A DNA stretch of 10,581 bases from Bacteroidia bacterium (GTDB lineage Bacteria > Bacteroidota > Bacteroidia > Bacteroidales > Prolixibacteraceae): NCBI GenBank assembly GCA_025358395.1, contig JANYJT010000262.1, positions 1-10,581 on the forward strand, written 5' to 3'. Positions within the stretch are counted from its first letter, which is position 1; each line of letters opens with the position of its first letter. Both the position numbers and the translations under genes were made by a program. The notes below the pieces were generated by a model. The model was given only the letters and a program-made list of their open reading frames with translations, was not told where the DNA came from and did not search any database. This document shows positions 1 through 5,361 of the stretch, piece by piece.

Positions 1-2
1 CT

Positions 3-122
3 CTCGGCCGGCTCAGCCGCGCAGAAATTCTCGACTTAGCCCACCGTCTGGCAACCATCGCTGCAGTGCCAAGGATTTCCGCCCTGAGGACCCCAGATCA
101 TCAAGACGCCCGTGCCGCCTAA
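3..122 (+). CDS. Possible C-terminal tail of an upstream gene (partial)
   Basis: A reading frame is open from the left edge and ends at TAA 120-122, giving 39 residues. It contains an amphipathic-looking stretch, LSRAEILDLAHRLATIAAV, and about 60 percent of its codons end in G or C, as in the genes around it. The start lies outside the window. I do not recognise a family; the helix-rich tail could belong to many proteins. The two other forward frames and the reverse frames here are short or closed. It could be chance, because only 120 bases are available. Confidence 0.3.
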   Translation, partial: LGRLSRAEILDLAHRLATIAAVPRISALRTPDHQDARAA

Positions 123-479
123 GCCGTCAGCCTGGGAGAAACACAAAAGCGTGTCAGGTTGGCTTAAGCGAACTCTGCCGTGCGACATTCTGCCGTTCTC
201 GCCCGACTTAGCGTCCGCCTGCAAAGGATTCCCGCAGCATACCCGTCGGGGGTGCCCGGCAGGTCGAGCGGTCGAACTGTCAGCCCCCGACACTGGTTTT
301 TCAGGCTTTGGTAATTTCTATCTTGCGCCCACTAGAGTCCTTCTAGACGAATTAGAACGCAAGCCCGCAAGGTTGGCAGGGATTTTGCATCAATACGAGG
401 TGTAGAACAGCCGCATCGTCTTTGAGGCAGTGATGATGCAAAATGCCAAAAATGGTTTAGCTCAAAAAAGTGAGAAGAC
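123..479. other. Gene-poor stretch upstream of the SirB1-like gene
   Basis: I see no convincing gene here. The open frames that cross it on both strands have unusual composition and no ribosome binding site. The right half becomes A/T-rich towards the start at 480 and carries the 11-bp inverted repeat listed separately. A TTGGCA element (373-378) resembles a -35 box but has no convincing -10 partner. Confidence 0.5.
382..444. repeat. Perfect 11-bp inverted repeat upstream of the SirB1-like gene
   Basis: The arms are ATTTTGCATCA (382-392) and TGATGCAAAAT (434-444), exact reverse complements separated by 41 bases. A shorter inner pair, ACGA (395-398) with TCGT (416-419), could extend the fold. 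The right arm ends 35 bases before the ATG at 480, so the structure would lie in the leader or promoter of that gene. It could be a leader hairpin, a terminator for an upstream transcript, or a split protein-binding site. There is no T-run after it. Confidence 0.45.
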
Positions 480-1316
480 ATGAATCTTTTACTCCCAATC
501 TGTTGTCACGTGCCGGCTTATCGCGATCTGAGAGATGAGTTGGAATCATTGGAGACGCCCGGAGGTCTTGTTCGCGCGGCGGTCGCTATCTCCCGCCATC
601 AGATGAACAGGGTGAACTTAGCCGAAGTTGAGGGGACAATCGCTCGATATGCCACGACCGTGGCCCAACGGGTGAGGGGCTGTCAAACGCAGGCGATTCT
701 GGCCCACCTTCATCAACTGCTGTTTGAGGAAGAGAACTTCAACGGTAACTCGCAAGACTACTATAGTCCGATGAATAACTGCCTGCCGCATGTGCTCACC
801 AGCCGCACCGGGTTGCCGATTACCCTGTGCCTGGTCTACAAGGCGGTGGCGGATCGGCTCGGGCTTAACGTCCGGGGTATGGGTATGCCCGGACATTTTC
901 TCGCCGCCGTTGAGGTCGATGGCAAGGACATGTGGGTGGACCCCTTCGTCGGCGGACGTATCGTGACCCTTGACGAGGCACGGCAACGTATGGCTTCGCA
1001 GTTCGGCAAAGATCTCGTGTGGTCCGACCAGTTCCTCAACCCCGTCAACAACCGCTACTGGCTCACGCGCATTCTCCAAAATCTGATCAGTTCTTTCGGC
1101 CGGGCAAGCCACTACTCCGACGTGGCGGCCGTCCTTGAGATGGAAATGCTCCTCTGGCCCAATGAAGCCCCTCTGCAGCGCGATCTGGCATTGGTCCTGG
1201 CGCGCATCGGCATGGGCGAGTCGGCCTCGATTTGGCTGGATCTCTACCTCCAGAATAACCCCGCCGACCCCAATCGCGGGGAACTTAAGCAACTGCTGAC
1301 AACCTTGGCGACGTGA
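480..1316 (+). CDS. SirB1 / Transglut_core2 family protein
   Basis: This 278-residue protein matches the SirB1-type transglutaminase-like family. A helical N-terminal part (about 1-90) precedes the core, in which NNCLPHVL (99-106), a GLPITL segment (111-116), MPGHFL (136-141) and VDPFVGG (153-159) follow in the family order. Cys101, His139 and Asp154 could form a thiol-protease-like triad, but many members of this family lack the cysteine and no reaction is established for them. The C-terminal third (about 190-278) is helical and TPR-like, as in other members. No signal peptide or membrane segment is visible, so it is probably cytoplasmic. The ATG at 480 has only a weak GAG purine element five bases upstream. 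It appears to stand alone, with about 250 bases to the next gene. Confidence 0.85.
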   Translation: MNLLLPICCHVPAYRDLRDELESLETPGGLVRAAVAISRHQMNRVNLAEVEGTIARYATTVAQRVRGCQTQAILAHLHQLLFEEENFNGNSQDYYSPMNNCLPHVLTSRTGLPITLCLVYKAVADRLGLNVRGMGMPGHFLAAVEVDGKDMWVDPFVGGRIVTLDEARQRMASQFGKDLVWSDQFLNPVNNRYWLTRILQNLISSFGRASHYSDVAAVLEMEMLLWPNEAPLQRDLALVLARIGMGESASIWLDLYLQNNPADPNRGELKQLLTTLAT

Positions 1317-1420
1317 TCGAACACGCGCAACCAGATCGCTAGCCCCGTCGCCGAGCCGGGTGGATGGTCTGACGACGACGCCATCCTTAGGGTAATCACA
1401 TTTGCCCCCATCGCGGCATA

Positions 1421-1455
1421 AGCATCTCGCTAGCGTCTCGCTTGTTGCGAATGCT
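1421..1455. other. Nested hairpin between the SirB1-like and GNAT genes
   Basis: An outer stem pairs AGCATCTCGC (1421-1430) with GCGAATGCT (1447-1455), nine pairs with a single bulged C. Inside it AGCG (1432-1435) pairs with CGCT (1439-1442) around a TCT loop. No T-run follows, so it is not a typical intrinsic terminator. It lies about 105 bases after the SirB1-like stop and about 110 bases before the GNAT start. It may be a 3'-end processing structure, or chance. Confidence 0.3.
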
Positions 1456-1551
1456 GACGCGGTCCAGACGAGTCCTTTGTGCCACACGCGATGGCCTGCG
1501 CCTAACGCCGTCAACGGAAACTGGGCGGGGTGTACTTTCGCAACCCCACGC

Positions 1552-1557
1552 TATAAT
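1552..1557 (+). promoter_or_regulatory. Perfect -10 box immediately upstream of the GNAT gene
   Basis: TATAAT at 1552-1557 is the full sigma-70-type -10 consensus and ends eight bases before the ATG at 1566. Transcription would start at or within a few bases of that ATG, giving a leaderless or nearly leaderless mRNA, in keeping with the absence of a Shine-Dalgarno sequence. No strong -35 element is visible at 16-18 bp; TGTACT (1531-1536) at 15 bp is a poor match. Confidence 0.55.
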
Positions 1558-1565
1558 CGCTGTCG

Positions 1566-2072
1566 ATGTGTGCCCGAGAAGAGTTCAGCCTTCGCAGCTT
1601 TAAGCCGGCCGACTTGGCCGCCTGCAAGCGGTTGTACACAGAAGGCCTGCTCAGCGGCACTCTTCCCCCCAACGATACGGGCTACGATATCGACGATATC
1701 GCGGGTGTTTATATGAAACGGCCCGAGAACCACTTCTGGGTCGTGCAGATTGATGGCGGCGAGGTGGTGGGCATGCTGGGCGTGCAGCACCATGAGAAGG
1801 GGGTTGCGGAAATCCGACGGCTACGAGTGGCCAAGGGCTTTCGCCGGCGCGGTATCGGCGCTGCCCTGCTGGATACCGCCCTGCGTTTCTGCCAGGCGCG
1901 CGGTGATGTGAAGGTCACGCTGGATACCGTGATGAACCGCGAGATCGCCCTGAAGATTTTCGAGAAGTTTCATTTCAAGCAGCAGAACTCCAAGCACATC
2001 GGGCAGAAGGACGTTATTTACTTCTACCTCGACCTTTACGCACCGCTGAAAAAACCCAAGGACGCCCCATGA
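1566..2072 (+). CDS. GNAT-family N-acetyltransferase
   Basis: This 168-residue protein is a single GNAT domain. The N-terminal FSLRSFKPADLAACKRLY (7-24) is the usual first strand and helix. VVGMLGV (67-73) gives strand beta4, and the acetyl-CoA pyrophosphate-binding motif A is RLRVAKGFRRRGIG (85-98), with the RxxGxG signature at 93-98. MNREIALKIFEKFHF in the C-terminal half is the typical motif-B region. The family moves an acetyl group from acetyl-CoA to an amine; the substrate cannot be read from the sequence. The ATG at 1566 is preferred because it sits right before the first strand and just after a TATAAT box, with no ribosome binding site. Its stop overlaps the start of the isomerase gene (ATGA, 2069-2072), so the two are probably co-translated, and the acetyltransferase may act on a sugar-related substrate. 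Confidence 0.88.
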   Translation: MCAREEFSLRSFKPADLAACKRLYTEGLLSGTLPPNDTGYDIDDIAGVYMKRPENHFWVVQIDGGEVVGMLGVQHHEKGVAEIRRLRVAKGFRRRGIGAALLDTALRFCQARGDVKVTLDTVMNREIALKIFEKFHFKQQNSKHIGQKDVIYFYLDLYAPLKKPKDAP

Positions 2073-2644
2073 GTTGCCCTACGATGGCCGCGACGCTCCA
2101 GAGCAATGTGCAGGCCCTGGCCGAGTTGCTCACGCGGCTCGACGGTCTCGTCCCTTCCACTGAAAAACTGGTCAACACCATGCTGGCCTGCTGGAAAAAC
2201 GGCGGCAAAGTGTTGATCGCCGGCAACGGCGGATCGGCCGCCGATGCCATGCACTTTGCCGAAGAACTGCTGGTCCGCTTCCATCGCAACCGAAAAGCCT
2301 TGGCGGCGATCGCCCTGTGTGACCCGACCACCCTCACCTGCGCGGGCAACGACTTCGGCTTTGACCAGGTCTTTTCCCGACAGGTTGAAGGCCTCGGCCG
2401 CCAAGGCGACCTCCTGATCGTCATGAGCACCAGCGGTAACAGCCGCAACCTGCTGATGGCCGTGCAGGCCGCTAAGAAACTGGGGATGACGACCGCGGCT
2501 TTTCTGGGCAAGGACGGCGGGGCGCTGCGGTCTGCGTGTGATGTGGAACTGCTCGTCCCCTGCGAAATCACCCACCACATTCAGGAGGTTCACCAACTGG
2601 TGTTCCACGCGGTCTGCCAGTGGATCGACAGTCAGGTGGAATGA
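2069..2644 (+). CDS. gmhA: Sedoheptulose-7-phosphate isomerase (SIS domain, GmhA type)
   Basis: The 191-residue SIS-domain protein matches GmhA, which converts D-sedoheptulose 7-phosphate to D-glycero-D-manno-heptose 7-phosphate, the first step towards ADP- or GDP-heptose. The phosphosugar loop GNGGSAADAMHF lies at 52-63, and NDFGFDQVFSRQ at 94-105 is a GmhA hallmark. STSGNS (120-125) is the second phosphate-contact segment. Candidate metal and catalytic residues His62, Glu66, Gln172 and His180 fall at or within one residue of the E. coli numbering (length 192). The related DiaA proteins share the fold but not all of these residues, so GmhA is the better call. The start overlaps the stop of the acetyltransferase gene by four bases. 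No other heptose-pathway gene (kinase, phosphatase, adenylyltransferase) is in the window. Confidence 0.9.
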   Translation: MSCPTMAATLQSNVQALAELLTRLDGLVPSTEKLVNTMLACWKNGGKVLIAGNGGSAADAMHFAEELLVRFHRNRKALAAIALCDPTTLTCAGNDFGFDQVFSRQVEGLGRQGDLLIVMSTSGNSRNLLMAVQAAKKLGMTTAAFLGKDGGALRSACDVELLVPCEITHHIQEVHQLVFHAVCQWIDSQVE

Positions 2645-2663
2645 GAAAGCTTAAACGCGGGGG

Positions 2664-2697
2664 TTGGACTGATGGACTGTGTTGAACTCATGGACTG
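2664..2697. repeat. Four degenerate ~9-bp tandem repeats upstream of the methyltransferase promoter
   Basis: TTGGACTG (2664), ATGGACTG (2672), TTGAACTC (2681) and ATGGACTG (2690) start 8-9 bases apart. Three copies share the exact word TGGACTG (2665, 2673, 2691). The array ends just before the likely -35 box at 2699. Its position and near-helical spacing suggest a regulator-binding array, although it could be a chance short repeat. Confidence 0.5.
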
Positions 2698-2698
2698 C

Positions 2699-2727
2699 TT
2701 GCCAATAGACGTCCAGACGTCTACACT
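2699..2727 (+). promoter_or_regulatory. Likely sigma-70 promoter of the DNA methyltransferase gene
   Basis: TTGCCA (2699-2704, five of six matches to the -35 consensus) and TACACT (2722-2727, four of six matches to -10) are separated by 17 bp. Transcription would start near 2734, leaving a leader of about 20 bases that carries the AAGGAG ribosome binding site at 2742-2747. The palindrome at 2706-2723 fills the spacer and touches the -10 box. Confidence 0.6.
2706..2723. promoter_or_regulatory. 18-bp operator-like palindrome in the methyltransferase promoter
   Basis: TAGACGTC (2706-2713) and GACGTCTA (2716-2723) are exact reverse complements around CA. Each arm holds the six-base palindrome GACGTC, so the site also has an internal 8-bp direct-repeat character. 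It spans the spacer and the first two bases of the -10 box, the usual place for a repressor or autoregulatory site. Candidate binders are the winged-helix domain of the methyltransferase itself, or the methylation of GACGTC sites if that were the enzyme's target. Neither is shown by the sequence. Confidence 0.55.
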
Positions 2728-2753
2728 CCGAAGTGAGTAGCAAGGAGATTTTC

Positions 2754-3914
2754 ATGGAACAGCGATGCAGACCTGGCGAGATTCGCGATGCGATTGTGGG
2801 GTTCCTTGCCGAGCGTGGAACCCAGGCCTCGGTTGCGGAGATCCGTGGCGCGGTAGCGGCCAAGGTCAAGGCACTGGCGCCTTCGTCGGTCCGGTCGTAT
2901 CTGCGGCTCAACAGGGGCACTCTCTTCGAGTCCACAAAGCATGGATCGTACGCCCTGTGCCATGGTGAACCTGACGACGATATTCAAACCATCGGTGCAG
3001 AACGCGTTTCTGAGCCTGCGTTCGCCTTCGGTAAGTGCCGGCTGTACCAGGCGGATTGCATGGAGTGGCTTCGGGCACAACCAGAACGCACTGTTCATGC
3101 GGTGGTAACCGATCCGCCCTATGGTCTGGTGGAATACACGGCAAAAGAGCAAGCGAAGTTGCGGCTGGGGAAAGGGGGTGTCTGGCGGATTCCACCGTCG
3201 TTTGACGGACATCAGCGGGCGCCCTTGCCGCGGTTCACGGTGCTGGATGCGGATGCCTTGGCAAATCTGACGGCATTCTTCGGCAAGTGGGCCCGGGCAT
3301 TGCTGCCGGTCCTGGTGCCAGGGGCGAACGTCATCGTGGCCTCGAATCCCCTGCTCTCCTATCGCGTCGCGTGGGCGCTGAGCGAGGCGGGATTTGAGCG
3401 ACGGGGCGAGGTCGTGCGCCTGGTCATGACTATGCGGGGCGGCGACAGGCCCAAGAATGCGCACCATGAGTTCCCCGGAATCAGCGTCATGGCGCGGTCA
3501 ATGTGGGAACCATGGCTGATTTTCCGCAAGCCCATCGAGGGGCGAGTGCAGGATAACCTTCGTCGGTGGAAGACGGGCGGACTGCGGCGTCCGTCTGCAG
3601 AACGGCCATTCGGGGATGTCATCCAGTCCCACCCAACCAGAAAAGAAGAACGTGCGTTGGCACCCCATCCCAGTCTTAAACCGCAGGCTTTCTTACGACA
3701 GGTGGTAAGGGGGGTGCTTCCGCTGGGGGAGGGCATCGTGCTGGATCCCTTTGCCGGATCGGGCTCGACGCTGGCCGCTGCAGAGGCCGTGGGGTATGCC
3801 AGCATCGGCGTGGAGTTGGATGCGACGTATATAGCGGTGGCGAAAAAAGCTATCCCGCGTCTTGCGGCGATGGGCCATCGAGAAGATACACCCAGCCTTT
3901 TCGAAACTTCCTGA
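2754..3914 (+). CDS. Beta-class DNA methyltransferase (N6-adenine or N4-cytosine) with N-terminal winged helix
   Basis: This 386-residue protein transfers a methyl group from S-adenosylmethionine to an exocyclic amino group in DNA. Residues 8-68 look like a winged-helix DNA-binding domain (two helices, a recognition-like SSVRSYLRLN, then a wing ending HGSYAL). The catalytic motif IV, DPPY, is at 120-123. Motif X (HPSLKP) and then the AdoMet-binding motif I, DPFAGSG (331-337), come near the C terminus. The order IV-X-I is that of beta-class enzymes; DPPY favours N6-adenine but does not exclude N4-cytosine. The start is ATG 2754, because AAGGAG (2742-2747) lies six bases before it; a GTG at 2733 in the same frame has no such site and falls at the expected transcription start. 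Its 3' end overlaps the convergent endonuclease-like gene by 65 bases, which suggests a restriction-modification pair. The target sequence is unknown. Confidence 0.9.
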   Translation: MEQRCRPGEIRDAIVGFLAERGTQASVAEIRGAVAAKVKALAPSSVRSYLRLNRGTLFESTKHGSYALCHGEPDDDIQTIGAERVSEPAFAFGKCRLYQADCMEWLRAQPERTVHAVVTDPPYGLVEYTAKEQAKLRLGKGGVWRIPPSFDGHQRAPLPRFTVLDADALANLTAFFGKWARALLPVLVPGANVIVASNPLLSYRVAWALSEAGFERRGEVVRLVMTMRGGDRPKNAHHEFPGISVMARSMWEPWLIFRKPIEGRVQDNLRRWKTGGLRRPSAERPFGDVIQSHPTRKEERALAPHPSLKPQAFLRQVVRGVLPLGEGIVLDPFAGSGSTLAAAEAVGYASIGVELDATYIAVAKKAIPRLAAMGHREDTPSLFETS

Positions 3915-4479
3915 TACCGTCTGCGTCAAGCGTGGCTGTGCGCGTGCCGAGATCGCCTCGCGCGTTTCGCCGGAAATCGTTGCAGGAGACGTGGGACAGA
4001 TAAACCTCGCGGAAAGTCATGGGCCTCCGTTGGGTCGCGGGTTCCGTCTGGCTGTCGACAACGTAGACAAAAACACACATCCACTGATCTCGGGCGCCAT
4101 GGGTATCTACCGCACCGCCCTTCTTGCGGGTGGTCTTGATCTCGATGCCCTCCGTCCCCGACTTCGCTGCGTTCTTGGGGTAGATGCCCTGCACGAGCAG
4201 GTCGGGATGGCCATTGAAGTAAGTGTTCTGAACCAGACTTCGCGAATGCTTTGCCAGACTTACCGTTAGCATGTCCGAGAGCAAGCCAGACATGATGGCG
4301 GGGCGCAGCATATCATCCATGCGTTCCAGTCCTTTGCGGAGCAGAAGCGTGTTCACGTCGTAGAAAAAGTCATACACGTCCTGCATCGCCATCTGAAAGT
4401 CCTGGGCGCGCAGGTTATACGGAACGCCGAGAGAAGGGTTGAACTTCGGCGTCTGGGGATGGTTTCGCTCGATAGGCAT
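3850..4479 (-). CDS. Probable type II restriction endonuclease (PD-(D/E)XK fold)
   Basis: The 209-residue protein carries a readable PD-(D/E)XK nuclease signature: Pro92-Asp93 in NGHPDLLVQG, then Glu113-Ile114-Lys115 in EGIEIKTTRKKGG, separated by 19 residues. A helical segment with conserved-looking acidic residues (RMDDMLRPAIM, 53-63) precedes it, and THGARDQWM (126-134) follows. This is the arrangement of many metal-dependent type II endonucleases. I do not recognise the specific subfamily. The convergent, overlapping methyltransferase gene is the main support for calling it the cognate endonuclease. The ATG at 4479 has no Shine-Dalgarno sequence; a weak -10-like TACGAT (minus strand, 4488-4493) lies eight bases upstream, so the mRNA may be leaderless. 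No truncation or frameshift is apparent. A solitary nuclease with another role is possible but less likely. Confidence 0.72.
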   Translation of the reverse strand: MPIERNHPQTPKFNPSLGVPYNLRAQDFQMAMQDVYDFFYDVNTLLLRKGLERMDDMLRPAIMSGLLSDMLTVSLAKHSRSLVQNTYFNGHPDLLVQGIYPKNAAKSGTEGIEIKTTRKKGGAVDTHGARDQWMCVFVYVVDSQTEPATQRRPMTFREVYLSHVSCNDFRRNARGDLGTRTATLDADGIRKFRKGWVYLLDGPSPQDAG

Positions 4480-4561
4480 ACGCGGGCATCGTAACCGGAG
4501 GCGCGAGGGCTCGCCACGTTAACATCCCAGATAACGGCCGCAGTGTTTTGTGCAGCTAAAT

Positions 4562-4590
4562 TTGCGTTGTCCGCCCGACCCAATTACACT
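4562..4590 (+). promoter_or_regulatory. Likely promoter of the membrane helical-repeat / RluA operon
   Basis: TTGCGT (4562-4567) and TACACT (4585-4590) are spaced by 17 bp. The -10 box is the same hexamer as in the methyltransferase promoter. Transcription would start around 4597, only a few bases before ATG 4601, which has no ribosome binding site, so the mRNA would be nearly leaderless. Confidence 0.5.
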
Positions 4591-4600
4591 CCGACTCCAT

Positions 4601-5359
4601 ATGAAAGCCGAACGAAGGCATGATCTCGAAACGAACTCGCTCGCCAAGGCTCTGTCCCTGACGCCCGGGTTTTTACGTCAACACGGGGGCAAGGCTCTGC
4701 TGGGCGTGGTTATCGTTGTGTTGGTCATCATCCTGATGCGCCAGCGCAACAACTTGGCCGAGCAGGAAGTGAACGTCGCCTGGAGCAATATCAGCGCGGC
4801 TCGACAGGCTGCCGGGCAACTGGACGACCTGCCGCGACGGAGATTGGACCCGACCCAGGAGTTCAATGCCCGCAACGAGATCATCGATGCCACCGGCCGC
4901 TCCATCAAAGCCGCGCTGGCCTCCGATAATGCCCAACTGGTTGCCGAAGCATTGGTCGCCCAAGGCGATCTTTACTGGACGCTGGCCAACCTGCCTGAAA
5001 TCACCGGCGGGGCTGCTGCCACTCAGCCGACCAAGTTCCGCATGGAAAGCACGCCGCAGGAATACCTGACCAAGGCCCAGGAAGCTTATGAAAAGGTGCT
5101 GAAATCGCATAAGAATAGCGGCCTGCCTGCTATGACCGCCCAGTTCGGTCTGGCCGCCATCGCCGAAAACCGCGGCGACTGGGCCGTGGCCAACACCCTC
5201 TATGAAGCCCTCTCCACCGATCCGGCCATTGGCCCGGCCTTCAAGACCCAAGCTCAGTTTCGCCTGCGGCAGATGGATAAAGTGAAGCGCCCGCTGTTCC
5301 TGGCCACCACCCGCCCGGCCAGTGTCCCCACGATGTCGGATGTGATTCTTCCAAAGTAG
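4601..5359 (+). CDS. Membrane-anchored helical (TPR-like) protein, YfgM-like topology
   Basis: This 252-residue protein begins MKAERRHDLETNSLAKAL, an N terminus I recall as typical of single-pass TPR-like proteins in Planctomycetota. A single hydrophobic helix spans about 32-46 (ALLGVVIVVLVIILM), preceded by basic residues. This predicts a short cytoplasmic N terminus and a large domain outside the membrane. The rest is alpha-helical, with repeat-like pairs such as AQLVAEALVAQGDLYWTLAN and YLTKAQEAYEKVLKSHKNSG, resembling the TPR_21 domain of YfgM-type proteins. Those help envelope-protein folding at the translocon, but the role here is not shown. ATG 4601 is chosen over an in-frame GTG at 4550 because the latter would add an atypical extension and lies upstream of the likely promoter. 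The stop is two bases before the RluA start, so the two form an operon. Confidence 0.75.
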   Translation: MKAERRHDLETNSLAKALSLTPGFLRQHGGKALLGVVIVVLVIILMRQRNNLAEQEVNVAWSNISAARQAAGQLDDLPRRRLDPTQEFNARNEIIDATGRSIKAALASDNAQLVAEALVAQGDLYWTLANLPEITGGAAATQPTKFRMESTPQEYLTKAQEAYEKVLKSHKNSGLPAMTAQFGLAAIAENRGDWAVANTLYEALSTDPAIGPAFKTQAQFRLRQMDKVKRPLFLATTRPASVPTMSDVILPK

Positions 5360-5361
5360 GT

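Noticed and set aside
112..405. 97-residue plus-strand frame near the left edge
   Set aside because: No recognisable motif or ribosome binding site, mixed composition, and it runs into the inverted repeat.
1362..1386. GGATGG / CCATCC stem after the SirB1-like gene as a terminator
   Set aside because: Only six pairs, a 13-base loop and no T-run; too weak to list as a feature.
618..1514. 298-residue reading frame on the minus strand across the SirB1-like gene
   Set aside because: It is antisense to a gene with clear family motifs, is rich in His, Arg and Gln as antisense frames are, and has no ribosome binding site.
2721..3467. 248-residue minus-strand frame opposite the methyltransferase
   Set aside because: Shadow of a gene with all expected methyltransferase motifs; it also crosses the promoter and operator region and has an implausible Pro/Arg/His-rich composition.
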